A stretch of 16,333 nucleotides of DNA. It comes from JBOHUX01 sp050734915 (GTDB lineage Bacteria > Chloroflexota > Dormibacteria > Dormibacterales > Dormibacteraceae). Position numbers and translations under genes: made by a program. Positions 1 through 6,575 of the stretch are shown here, piece after piece. The stretch is from assembly GCA_050734915.1 (NCBI GenBank), contig JBOHUX010000039.1, forward strand, positions 1 to 16,333, read 5' to 3'. A model generated the notes under the pieces. It had not been told where the DNA came from. It saw only the letters and a program-made list of their open reading frames with translations, and did not search any database. How positions within the stretch are numbered: the stretch's first letter is position 1; each line of letters starts with the position of its first letter.

Positions 1-1
1 C

Positions 2-991
2 GCCGGAACCCTGGCCGGCCTGGCGGCGGCGGCCAAGTACACCGGCGGTCTCGCGCTGGTGTTCGTGCTCGTGCTGGCGATCACGCGGGGTCGGTCCGGG
101 CGCCGAGCCCGGGTGGGCGTCGCGGCGGGAGCGGCGCTGGTCGCCTTCGCGATCCCCTGCCTGGTCTTCGTCTGGCATCCCCTCCCCTACCTGCACGGAT
201 TCGCGTTCATCAGCCGGAACCTGGTCGGGCGGGGGCAGGGGTTGCCGATCGGCTGGGTCTTCCACACCACCGTGACACTGCCCTTCGGCCTCGGCCTCGG
301 CACCTTCGCCCTCTCCCTGGCCGGGCTCGCGCTGGCACTCGCGCGGCGCCGCCCGCCCGACCTCGCGCTGGTCGTCTTCAGCCTCGCCTACCTGGCCGTG
401 ACGGGGGCCGGCCACGAGGACTTCTTCCGCTACGAACTGCCCCTGCTGCCCGCCCTGTGCCTGCTGGCCGGGGCCCTGGTGGGCGGGCTGCCGCCACGCC
501 TGGTGCCGGCCGGGGCCGCCGCCGCCGTCCTGCTCGCGCTGCCGTCGGCGTACGCCTCGGTGGAGACCGACCGCATCCTGGGCACCACCGACACCAGGGC
601 GCTGGCGGCGGCGTGGATGGTCTCGCACCTGCCGCCCGGCGCCAGCATCCAGGCCGCCTACTACGCGAGCCCCTTCTACGATGCCGGTCAGGTGAGGGCG
701 AACCAGCGCTGGGTCTCCGACCGGCTGGCGGCGAGCTACGCCCAGGGCCGCTACACCACCCGCTTCCGGATCGACCAGGGTCGCCCGGGGTTCACCCTCC
801 TGGCTTCCGGGCCGCCCGAGCAGGCGCCCATGCCAGACGGGCGCGACGCCCTCTTCAGGATCTCCGCCTACTCGGGCCTGCCCCCCCGGGGTGCCGTCTA
901 CGACCCGCTCGACTCCTTTTGGCTGCCCATCTGGGGCTTCTCGGACATCACGCGGCCCGGGCCGAGCATCTCGATAATCAGGTCCGGATGA
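2..991 (+). CDS. Membrane glycosyltransferase, GT39/ArnT-like (5' partial)
   Basis: The reading frame is open from the left edge, so the N-terminal half lies outside the window; the GTG at 59 is probably internal. The visible part has several hydrophobic segments (about residues 18-50, 85-115, 120-150 and 155-185 counted from base 2), with KYTG near the start and RYELPLLP in a later helix. It ends in a roughly 140-residue soluble tail rich in Tyr, Arg and Pro. This layout is typical of the C-terminal half of PMT_2/GT39 enzymes, which move sugars from polyprenyl-phosphate donors at the outer membrane face of the inner membrane. The conserved N-terminal acidic motif is not visible, so donor and acceptor cannot be judged. 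Its stop overlaps the coaE start as ATGA, implying translational coupling, though the functions are unrelated. Confidence 0.7.
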   Translation, partial: AGTLAGLAAAAKYTGGLALVFVLVLAITRGRSGRRARVGVAAGAALVAFAIPCLVFVWHPLPYLHGFAFISRNLVGRGQGLPIGWVFHTTVTLPFGLGLGTFALSLAGLALALARRRPPDLALVVFSLAYLAVTGAGHEDFFRYELPLLPALCLLAGALVGGLPPRLVPAGAAAAVLLALPSAYASVETDRILGTTDTRALAAAWMVSHLPPGASIQAAYYASPFYDAGQVRANQRWVSDRLAASYAQGRYTTRFRIDQGRPGFTLLASGPPEQAPMPDGRDALFRISAYSGLPPRGAVYDPLDSFWLPIWGFSDITRPGPSISIIRSG

Positions 992-1581
992 AGCTGATCG
1001 GCCTCACCGGCGGCATCGGCTCGGGTAAGAGCACGGTGGCCGCGATGCTGCGAGACCTGGGCGCCACGGTGATCGACGCCGACAAGGCGGCGAGGGCGGT
1101 CGTCGAACCGGGAACCCCCGGCTTCGACGAGGTCGTGGCCGAGTTCGGGGAGACCTACGTGCGCGAGGGACGCCTCGACCGGGCGGGGCTGGCCGAGCTC
1201 GTCTTCAGCGACGAGGAGGCCCGGCGCCGTCTCGATGCGATCGTCCACCCCCGGGTTCGGGACTGGATGGCCGCCCGGCAGGCGGCGGCCTCCGAACGCG
1301 GCGATCCCACCGTCGTGCTCGAGATCCCGCTCCTCTACGAGAACGGCCTCGACGCCGGGATGGACGCGGTGATCGTCGTGCACATCTCTGCGGAGATGCA
1401 GGTCGGGCGCCTGGTGGGAGGGGCCGGCTACACGGAGGCGGACGCCCGCGCCCGCATCGCCGCCCAGTTGCCGATCGCGGCCAAGGTCCGCCGGGCCACC
1501 CACGTGATCGACAACTCGGGCACCCGGGAGGCCACCCGGGGCCAGGTCGATCGCGTCTGGCGGGAGATCACCCGCGGCTGA
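988..1581 (+). CDS. coaE: Dephospho-CoA kinase
   Basis: This 197-aa protein is full length for CoaE, which phosphorylates the ribose 3'-OH of dephospho-CoA in the last step of coenzyme A synthesis in the cytoplasm. It opens with the P-loop GGIGSGKST (residues 8-16), followed by the usual VIDAD around residues 30-34, HPRV near 90 and EIPLLYE near 112. The closing VIDNSG motif is also present. The ATG at 988 overlaps the preceding stop by four bases and puts the P-loop at the normal distance from the N terminus. One oddity: the lid stretch usually written R-x3-RD reads RLVGGAGYT, so the typical Arg-Asp pair is missing. The rest of the family pattern is intact, so the assignment is firm. Confidence 0.95.
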   Translation: MKLIGLTGGIGSGKSTVAAMLRDLGATVIDADKAARAVVEPGTPGFDEVVAEFGETYVREGRLDRAGLAELVFSDEEARRRLDAIVHPRVRDWMAARQAAASERGDPTVVLEIPLLYENGLDAGMDAVIVVHISAEMQVGRLVGGAGYTEADARARIAAQLPIAAKVRRATHVIDNSGTREATRGQVDRVWREITRG

Positions 1582-1593
1582 GGCGAGCCCGGC

Positions 1594-2751
1594 TCAGACG
1601 GCACGCGACAATCTCAGCCGCTCCAGCCCGGCGGCGTCCACGCCCACCTCGCGAAGCACCTCCGCCGTGTGCTCGCCCAGCTCCGGGGGGTCGAGCCGCC
1701 GCCATCCCGCCTGCAGGCGCCCCGGGGGGGCGATCTCGACCCCCTCTGGCGAGCGCAAGACGAGGCCGCGAGCGACCGCGTGGGGATGGCGCTCAACCTC
1801 GTCCAGCTCCAGGACCGGCTCGACGCAGACGTCCCGGCCGGCAAGCTTCGCCTCCCACTGGGCGCGGGTCCCGACGGCGAAGACGGCCTCCATCTGGCGA
1901 TGGGCGCGCGCGCCCTCCTCCCCCTCGGCGAACTGGAGGGGGATCAGATCCTGCCGCCCAAGGGCCTGGCAGAGAGTAGACCAGAACTTGGGCTCGAGCG
2001 CGCCCACGCTGAGGAAGCCGTCCGCGCAGGCGTAGATGCGGTAGCACGGGTAGAGGCCGGTCAGGCGCCCGCGGGAACGCTCCGGCCTCCGGCCCGAGGC
2101 GGCCATCTCCGCCATCTGGAGGGCGGTCCAGGCGGCGGCCCCGTCGGTCATGGAGACGTCCAGGTGCCGCCCCCCGGCACCGCGAGCGACCTCGAGCAGG
2201 GCGGCCAGGATCGAGCACGCCGCGCCCACGCCGCCGGGACCGACGTCCGCCACCTGGAGGCCGAGCGTCATGGGGCCGCCCGCCACCGGCCCCGTCAGCG
2301 AGAGCGCGCCCGCCAGGGCCATGTAGTTGATGTCGTGCCCGGCGCGGGCCGAGAGCGGTCCCGTCTGCCCGTAGCCGGTGATCGAGCACATGACCAGGCG
2401 CGGGTTGGCCGCATGGAGGACCTCCCAGCCGAGGCCGAGGCGGGCCATCACACCCGGCCGGTTGCCCTCCACCAGCGCGTCGGCGGTCTTCGCCAGTTCG
2501 ACGAGGAGATCCCGCCCCGACGCCGGCTTGAGGTTGAGGGCCAGGCTCCGCTTGTTGCGGTTGAGGGCGTCGAAGAGCGCGCTCCGTCCGGCCACCAGGG
2601 GCGGCATCGAGCGGAGCGGGTCGCCGCCGCCCGGCTGCTCGACCTTGACCACGTCCGCGCCCATGTCCGCCAGGGTCAGGGTGCAGACGGCTCCCGGTAC
2701 CAGGCGGGTCAGATCCAGGATCCGCACGCCGGCGAGGGGCATCCCGGTCAT
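1594..2751 (-). CDS. Alpha-methylacyl-CoA racemase-like, CoA-transferase family III
   Basis: This 385-aa protein has the CaiB/BaiF fold. The N-terminal stretch with GVRILDLTRLVPG and the DMGADVVKVEQP nucleotide-binding strand is typical of the family. RAGHDINY at residues 136-143 is the racemase signature. His139 and Asp169 lie 30 residues apart, as do the catalytic His126 and Asp156 of mycobacterial MCR, and Glu253 in GALEPKF matches the third catalytic residue. This favours epimerisation of 2-methylacyl-CoA (branched-chain fatty acid or sterol side-chain breakdown) over CoA transfer, though paralogues with other substrates exist. The ATG at 2751 is used; the ATG at 2742 is equally possible and neither has a strong Shine-Dalgarno. 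Upstream in-frame extension would run through the opposite-strand gene and looks non-coding. It converges on coaE, 12 bp away. Confidence 0.88.
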   Translation of the reverse strand: MTGMPLAGVRILDLTRLVPGAVCTLTLADMGADVVKVEQPGGGDPLRSMPPLVAGRSALFDALNRNKRSLALNLKPASGRDLLVELAKTADALVEGNRPGVMARLGLGWEVLHAANPRLVMCSITGYGQTGPLSARAGHDINYMALAGALSLTGPVAGGPMTLGLQVADVGPGGVGAACSILAALLEVARGAGGRHLDVSMTDGAAAWTALQMAEMAASGRRPERSRGRLTGLYPCYRIYACADGFLSVGALEPKFWSTLCQALGRQDLIPLQFAEGEEGARAHRQMEAVFAVGTRAQWEAKLAGRDVCVEPVLELDEVERHPHAVARGLVLRSPEGVEIAPPGRLQAGWRRLDPPELGEHTAEVLREVGVDAAGLERLRLSRAV

Positions 2752-2787
2752 CTGCACACTTTGAGCCCACATCGGGGCTGCCGGCCG

Positions 2788-2793
2788 TAGAAT
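2788..2793 (+). promoter_or_regulatory. Candidate -10 element, TAGAAT
   Basis: TAGAAT lies in the gap between two divergent genes, with TTGAGC 21 bp upstream, which is longer than an ideal spacer. It would leave about 45 nt of 5' leader before the ATG at 2846. TAGAAT recurs at 5156 and 16236, and TAGGAT in other promoter positions in this window. The spacing here is the least convincing of the set. Confidence 0.35.
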
Positions 2794-2845
2794 CCCCCTC
2801 AGGCGGGTTCGCAGCCCGGCGTGCAACGTTCCAGCAGGCGTCGCC

Positions 2846-3334
2846 ATGGAAGAGATCACCATCAAGGTGCCCGCTCCCTTCGCCGGCGTCTCGGATCTCG
2901 GCTTCACGGCCCAGTACCCGGGACAGACGGCCTTTTCGCGCGCCCGTGACGTCCCCCTCCTCATCGAGGGCCCGCCGGGGCCGATGCGGAAGCTGGTCGA
3001 GCGGCTGCGCCTGCTCCGCGAGCCGGTCGGGGAGTCGCACGCCTGGACCGACCCCGTCCTGCTCGCTGACGAGGTGGCCGTGATCGCCTTCCGCGACCAG
3101 AGCCTTGCGGGTCGCACGCTCGAGGACGGCGCGCAGGGCTCCCTCGATTACGTCTGCAATCTCGTCCGCCCCGTCTGCTTCCCCTTCCTCCAGGACTGCG
3201 CGCTTCGGGCCGGGCTCCGGCTGGCCGAGCGGATCGAGATCCAGGTCCAGGCTCCCCACCGCCTCGCCGAGATGGAGCTCCGGCTCGACCAGATCGTCCG
3301 GCCCAACGGCCATGTCGTGCTCTGGTCGCCCTGA
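2846..3334 (+). CDS. Hypothetical protein, 162 aa
   Basis: I do not recognise a family. The protein is soluble-looking with balanced charge, no signal peptide and no membrane segment. The N-terminal half is rich in Pro and Gly (KVPAPFAGVSDLGF, EGPPGPMRKL). The middle has a strand-like stretch, LLADEVAVIAF, and the C-terminal half is helical with two Cys (near 134 and 141) and LRLAERIEIQVQAP. Composition is far more protein-like than the long opposite-strand frames over the same bases, which read as Arg/Gly/Pro-rich strings. The ATG at 2846 has no clear Shine-Dalgarno. It is divergent from the racemase-like gene and convergent with the small membrane gene ending at 3382. Function is unknown; coding status is likely but not certain. 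Confidence 0.6.
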   Translation: MEEITIKVPAPFAGVSDLGFTAQYPGQTAFSRARDVPLLIEGPPGPMRKLVERLRLLREPVGESHAWTDPVLLADEVAVIAFRDQSLAGRTLEDGAQGSLDYVCNLVRPVCFPFLQDCALRAGLRLAERIEIQVQAPHRLAEMELRLDQIVRPNGHVVLWSP

Positions 3335-3381
3335 GGCTCAGATCCGCTCGAGGCGCTCAGACATCCGACCGCTACAGTCCG

Positions 3382-3618
3382 CTAGGGGTGGGCGGAGGGG
3401 CTGAGGCGGGGCGACGTCTTGACGCCGGGGCTGGGGCGGGGGCCGGCGGTGGCCGACACGGTCGGCGTCGGCGAGCGCGGGGCCGCCTGGGCGGGGGGCT
3501 GGTGGCCGAAGTAGAGCGCCACCGGGACCACGATGACCCCGACCAGAACCGTGATCACGAAGGTGGCCGCACCCCACTCGCGGCGCAGGAATGACGGGCT
3601 CACGAGCCGCGATTCCAA
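3382..3618 (-). CDS. Small single-pass membrane protein, hypothetical
   Basis: This 78-aa frame starts at TTG 3618; a GTG at 3603 would give 73 aa, and neither has a good Shine-Dalgarno. A short basic N terminus (SFLRREW) is followed by one clear hydrophobic segment at about residues 20-41. A Pro/Ser/Thr/Ala-rich tail of about 35 residues carries no recognisable domain. By the positive-inside pattern the tail would lie outside the cytoplasmic membrane, resembling a linker or wall-spanning segment. It starts 22 bp after the 87-aa gene and is probably cotranscribed with galU. The low-complexity tail means the frame could be partly fortuitous, but the clean transmembrane segment supports a real gene. 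Confidence 0.5.
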   Translation of the reverse strand: MESRLVSPSFLRREWGAATFVITVLVGVIVVPVALYFGHQPPAQAAPRSPTPTVSATAGPRPSPGVKTSPRLSPSAHP

Positions 3619-3640
3619 GCCCCCGTTCTCAGTGGATCTC

Positions 3641-3904
3641 CTAGAATTCCGCCGGGGCGGGCTCCTCGCCCTCCCCCTGAGCCTTATTGCGCTGGTTCAG
3701 CAGGCGGAGGAAGTCCTGCGCCCTCGCCAGCGCCTTCCAGCGCTCCGGGAAGAAGTCCTGGGCCAGGATGGCGCGGTCCGCCACCTGGTAGACGGTGACG
3801 CACCACTTGTTGAGGGTGCGTGCGACCTCGACCTCGTAGTCGAGGTCTGCGGTCTGATAGCGCACCGCCTTCTCGTCATCGAATCGCCTTCTGGGAACAG
3901 ACAT
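3641..3904 (-). CDS. Hypothetical protein, 87 aa
   Basis: This small soluble protein belongs to no family I recognise. It is charged and aromatic-rich, with two likely helices: a central one around TLNKWCVTVYQVAD, and one around RWKALARAQDFLRLLNQRNKA that reads as amphipathic. An acidic, Pro/Ala-ending tail follows. The ATG at 3904 is fixed because an in-frame TGA lies only 12 bases upstream. No Shine-Dalgarno or promoter-like hexamer precedes it, and it begins 46 bp after the galU stop on the same strand. It is therefore most simply read from the galU transcript. The natural amino-acid composition supports a genuine gene. Confidence 0.65.
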   Translation of the reverse strand: MSVPRRRFDDEKAVRYQTADLDYEVEVARTLNKWCVTVYQVADRAILAQDFFPERWKALARAQDFLRLLNQRNKAQGEGEEPAPAEF

Positions 3905-3950
3905 GGCATGTGTTCAAGCGCGGGGAGGGCGAACTCATCGAGCCCACCGA

Positions 3951-4862
3951 TTATACCTCCGCCATGCCCGCCTGATCGCCCGAGCCGACCAGTTCGCGGA
4001 TGACACTGAGCATCTCCTCGCGTAGGTCCTCCCGCTTCAGCGCGAGGCTCAGGTTCGCTTTCAGGTAGCCGGCCACCGTGCCGGTGTCGTAATAATCGCC
4101 CTCGAACTCGAGAGCCACCACCTGGCCGCCCGGGATGGTGCGCCGGATGGCGTCGGTGAGCTGGATCTCCTTGCCAGCGCCCGGCTCGGTCTCGCCCAGG
4201 GCGCGGAGCACGGCCGGGGCCAGCACGTAGCGTCCCAGGATGGCCAGGTTCGAGGGTGAGCGCCCCAGCTCCGGCTTCTCGACCAGGTCGGTGACCTGGT
4301 GCACGGCCCCCTTCGACTCGCCGGTGGCGATGATGCCGTACCGGCCGACCTGGGAGGCCTCGACCCGGCGGGCGGCCAGCACCGTGGCCCCCGTCTGCCG
4401 GTGCACATCCATCAGTTGCCGGAGGCACGGCTGCCGGCCGAGAATGACATCGTCGGCGAGGAGGACCGCGCACGGCTCATCGCCGACCAGCCGGCGCGCG
4501 GTCCAGACGGCGTGGCCGAGTCCCAGCGGCTCCTTCTGCTGGATGTAGGTGATGTCGACCAGGTCGCTGAGCCGGTCCACCTCCTCCAGGATCCCGAGCA
4601 GGTCGTCCTTGCCCCGGTCGGCGAGATAGAACTCGATCTCACGCGAGCGGTCGAAGTGGTCAACGATCGCCCGCTTGCCGCCGCCGGTGACCATGATCAC
4701 CTCCTCGATGCCGGACGCGATCGCCTCCTCGACTCCGTACTGGATGGTCGGCTTGTCGACCAGCGGCAGCATCTCCTTGGGCTGCGCCTTGGTGACCGGC
4801 AAAAATCGCGTGCCCAGGCCGGCGGCGGGGAAGACGGCCTTGCGGACGGGCAGCGGGCTCAT
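3951..4862 (-). CDS. galU: UTP--glucose-1-phosphate uridylyltransferase
   Basis: This 303-aa protein is full length for bacterial GalU, which makes UDP-glucose from UTP and glucose-1-phosphate for envelope polysaccharides and glycolipids. The nucleotide-binding signature AAGLGTRFLPVTKAQPKEM occupies residues 13-31. It is followed by LVDKPTIQYGVEEA, the uridine/metal region LLADDVI near 136, VEKPELG near 195 and the C-terminal EFEGDYYDTGTVAGYLKAN, all standard for the family. The ATG at 4862 is supported because a TAGATT hexamer sits exactly 6 nt upstream, as expected for a leaderless mRNA; the CAGG touching the ATG is too close to act as a Shine-Dalgarno. Two small unknown genes follow on the same strand. 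Confidence 0.96.
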   Translation of the reverse strand: MSPLPVRKAVFPAAGLGTRFLPVTKAQPKEMLPLVDKPTIQYGVEEAIASGIEEVIMVTGGGKRAIVDHFDRSREIEFYLADRGKDDLLGILEEVDRLSDLVDITYIQQKEPLGLGHAVWTARRLVGDEPCAVLLADDVILGRQPCLRQLMDVHRQTGATVLAARRVEASQVGRYGIIATGESKGAVHQVTDLVEKPELGRSPSNLAILGRYVLAPAVLRALGETEPGAGKEIQLTDAIRRTIPGGQVVALEFEGDYYDTGTVAGYLKANLSLALKREDLREEMLSVIRELVGSGDQAGMAEV

Positions 4863-4868
4863 CCTGAC

Positions 4869-4874
4869 AATCTA
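4869..4874 (-). promoter_or_regulatory. -10 element of galU, leaderless type
   Basis: On the minus strand TAGATT is followed by GTCAGG and then the galU ATG. The 6-nt gap puts the expected transcription start on or beside the first base of the start codon. No recognisable -35 hexamer is seen 16-18 bp upstream. The same spacing occurs at gltX and rlmN. Confidence 0.6.
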
Positions 4875-4910
4875 TCGCCCCCCGCCGTGGCCTGGCGACG
4901 GCCCAGCCTG

Positions 4911-5075
4911 CTAGCGGGCCAGGCGGCGGGTGGCGCGGCGGCGGAGGGCCAGTTGCAGCTGCAGCCTCTTGAGGCCGGGGTTGTCGGCGACGACGGCAGG
5001 CCCGCGGAGCTTTCTCTCGCGGGCGCGGACCCGGGCCTTCTCCCGGTCGTTCATCATCTCGACGTCCTCGTTCAC
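4911..5075 (-). CDS. Small Arg-rich basic protein, hypothetical (54 aa)
   Basis: This short frame starts at GTG 5075 and gives 54 aa; internal ATGs at 5057 and 5054 are alternatives, with GAGGA upstream as a possible Shine-Dalgarno. The product is strongly basic: an acidic leader (NEDVEMMNDRE) is followed by an Arg-rich helix (KARVRARERKLRG), then VVADNPGLKRLQLQ and a closing Arg-rich tail. Support comes from the promoter: TAGGAT sits 7 nt before the GTG, matching the leaderless pattern of nearby genes. The gene fills the gap between galU and the divergent dehydratase, ending 37 bp before the galU -10. Family unknown. A basic protein of this size could bind nucleic acid or ribosomes, but that is conjecture. 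Confidence 0.5.
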   Translation of the reverse strand: MNEDVEMMNDREKARVRARERKLRGPAVVADNPGLKRLQLQLALRRRATRRLAR

Positions 5076-5082
5076 GGGAACG

Positions 5083-5088
5083 ATCCTA
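5083..5088 (-). promoter_or_regulatory. -10 element of the 54-aa gene, leaderless type
   Basis: The minus strand reads TAGGAT, then CGTTCCC (7 nt), then GTG. TAGGAT is the same hexamer as the gltX -10. No -35 match is apparent. This is the main reason to prefer the GTG at 5075 over the internal ATGs. Confidence 0.5.
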
Positions 5089-5155
5089 CCCAGCTCAGCC
5101 CGGGCTCGATCACCGCCCCCTCCGCCGCCCCGCCGGGAGCCCTCGCGGCCGCTCC

Positions 5156-5161
5156 TAGAAT
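5156..5161 (+). promoter_or_regulatory. -10 element upstream of the dehydratase gene
   Basis: TAGAAT here contains the first bases of the most upstream in-frame ATG (5160), so that ATG is unlikely to be in the transcript. Initiation about 7 nt downstream would leave a leader of roughly 35 nt ending in GAGGGG and GTG 5202. No -35 consensus is visible. Confidence 0.5.
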
Positions 5162-5201
5162 GAGTGCCGTCTTGAGGGAGGTGAGCGAGGGGCGGACGGC
5201 C

Positions 5202-6173
5202 GTGAGCGCGGCCGACGTCGAGCGGGCGGCCAAGGACCTGGGGCCCCATCTCCCCGCCACCCCCCTCCAGTACTCGCCGGCATTCACGGCCAAGGCCGGG
5301 TGCCACGTCCATCTCAAGATCGAGACGGTGCAGCCGATCCGCGCCTTCAAGGTTCGGGGAGCGCTCAACAAGATCCTCAACCTCAGCCCCGAGGAGCGCG
5401 CCCGGGGTGTGATCACGGCGTCCGCCGGGAACCACGGCCAGGGCGTCGCCTACGCGGCTCGGGCCTTCGGCGCCCCGGCCACCGTGTTCGTCCCCGAGAA
5501 CGCCAACCGACTCAAGGTGGAGGCGATCAGGCGCCTCGGGGCCCGGGTCGTCCAGGCGGGGCGCAACTACGACGGGGCCTACCGGGAGGCGCTGCGCGAG
5601 CGGGAACGCCAGGGCTCGATCTTCGTACACGCCTTCGACGATCACGACGTGATCGCGGGCCAGGGCACGGTCGGCGTCGAGATGCTGCGCGAGCTGCCGG
5701 AGGTGGACACCGTCCTGGTCCCGGTCGGCGGAGGCGGTCTCATCGCCGGTATCGCCACCCATGTCCGGTCGCGCCTTCCCCGGACCCGGGTGGTGGGCGT
5801 CGAGCCGGCCGGCGCCGCCTGCATGCGACGCTCTCTGGAAGCGGGGCGCCCGGTCGCGCTGGAGAGCGTCGACACGATCGCTGACGGCCTCGCCGCCAGC
5901 CGTCCTGGCGAGCTCTGCTTCGAGATCGCGAGCCGCTTGGTGGACGAGGTGGTGGTGGTGTCCGACGCCGAGATGCTGCGCGCGATCCGCCTGCTCTTCG
6001 AGTGGGAGCACCTGTTGACCGAGCCCGCCGGAGCGGCTGCGGTGGCGGCGCTGCTCCATCACCACCGCACGAGCTCGCACGAGACCGTCGCCGCCGTGGT
6101 CTCGGGAGCGAACGTCACCGACGAGGTGATGATCCGGGCCCTGACGGGCGGCCGGCAGCCTTCTCCCGATTGA
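5202..6173 (+). CDS. Threonine/serine dehydratase (PLP-dependent, TdcB-like)
   Basis: This fold-type II PLP enzyme deaminates threonine to 2-oxobutyrate, or serine to pyruvate. With the GTG start it has 323 aa, matching the short catabolic form; there is no C-terminal ACT regulatory domain. Lys50 in AFKVRG is the Schiff-base lysine, SAGNHGQG at 75-82 contacts substrate and cofactor, and a Gly-rich phosphate loop (VGGGGLIAG) follows near 170. The late SGGN motif reads SGAN here. GTG 5202 is preferred because GAGGGG lies 9 nt upstream and the earlier ATG at 5160 falls inside the -10. Starts at 5160 (337 aa) or GTG 5181 cannot be excluded. A stand-alone amino-acid-sensing RAM domain gene follows on the same strand. 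Confidence 0.9.
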   Translation: MSAADVERAAKDLGPHLPATPLQYSPAFTAKAGCHVHLKIETVQPIRAFKVRGALNKILNLSPEERARGVITASAGNHGQGVAYAARAFGAPATVFVPENANRLKVEAIRRLGARVVQAGRNYDGAYREALRERERQGSIFVHAFDDHDVIAGQGTVGVEMLRELPEVDTVLVPVGGGGLIAGIATHVRSRLPRTRVVGVEPAGAACMRRSLEAGRPVALESVDTIADGLAASRPGELCFEIASRLVDEVVVVSDAEMLRAIRLLFEWEHLLTEPAGAAAVAALLHHHRTSSHETVAAVVSGANVTDEVMIRALTGGRQPSPD

Positions 6174-6194
6174 CGGGGGGCGCCAACGCGCGCC

Positions 6195-6206
6195 GGGTCT
6201 TGACCC
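6195..6206. other. Inverted repeat GGGTC-TT-GACCC
   Basis: A perfect 5-bp dyad with a 2-nt centre lies 21 bp after the dehydratase stop. A second short dyad, CACC-N5-GGTG, sits at 6260-6272. Neither is followed by a T run, so they do not look like intrinsic terminators. They could be operator half-sites ahead of the RAM gene or chance in GC-rich DNA. Confidence 0.25.
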
Positions 6207-6339
6207 CGATCCAACGGTCCGAGGCGACGCCTTGGCGCCCATCCACGCCAATTCGCTCGCACCAAATCGGTGAATCCGGGGTTAAGCTCCGTGGAGTCGG
6301 GGCTCAGCGGCTCGGAAATGTCTTTGGAGGGGTCGCCAC

Positions 6340-6567
6340 ATGAAGGCTTACGTGCTCATCAACGCGTCGCCAGGCAGGGCACTCGATGTGGCCAAGAGGA
6401 TGCAGGGACAGAGCGGCATCACGGCCGCCGACGCCATCACCGGGGAATACGACGTCATCGCCGTCTGCGAGGCCGCCGACGTCAACGCGATCGGCGCGCT
6501 GATCGTGGACAAGATCCAGAAGGTGGAGGGCGTCTTCAAGACCATCACCTGCCTCGCCGTCAGGTAG
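6340..6567 (+). CDS. Stand-alone Lrp/AsnC ligand-binding (RAM) domain protein
   Basis: This 75-aa protein consists only of the alpha/beta RAM domain found at the C terminus of Lrp/AsnC regulators; there is no helix-turn-helix. The pattern is typical: first strand AYVLINASPG, helix ALDVAKRM, then ITAADAITGEYDVIAVCEAAD, and the closing VEGVFKTITCLAV. Such domains form dimers or rings and bind amino acids between subunits; stand-alone versions have been seen in several bacteria, but their targets are mostly unknown. The start is well supported: GGAGGGG lies 7 nt before ATG 6340. It follows the threonine/serine dehydratase by 166 bp on the same strand, so an amino-acid-sensing link is plausible but unproven. 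It converges on the acyltransferase gene 8 bp away. Confidence 0.88.
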   Translation: MKAYVLINASPGRALDVAKRMQGQSGITAADAITGEYDVIAVCEAADVNAIGALIVDKIQKVEGVFKTITCLAVR

Positions 6568-6575
6568 GACCCCGA

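Noticed and set aside
1578..1597. CTGAG...CTCAG inverted repeat between coaE and the racemase-like gene as a terminator
   Set aside because: The stem is short, it overlaps both stop codons and no T run follows on either strand.
2752..3117. 122-residue N-terminal extension of the racemase-like protein
   Set aside because: It is Ser/Arg-rich, antisense to the 162-aa gene, and the family starts a few residues after ATG 2751.
1793..3313. Long minus-strand frame across the racemase-like gene
   Set aside because: It is out of frame with the recognised protein and reads as a Gly/Arg/Pro-rich shadow typical of high GC DNA.
4299..5159. N-terminal extension of the dehydratase frame over galU
   Set aside because: It is antisense to galU and low in natural composition; the dehydratase domain starts near 5202.
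6179..6194. GGCGC-N6-GCGCC hairpin after the dehydratase as an intrinsic terminator
   Set aside because: Only five base pairs and no U tract; such pairs are common by chance at this GC content.
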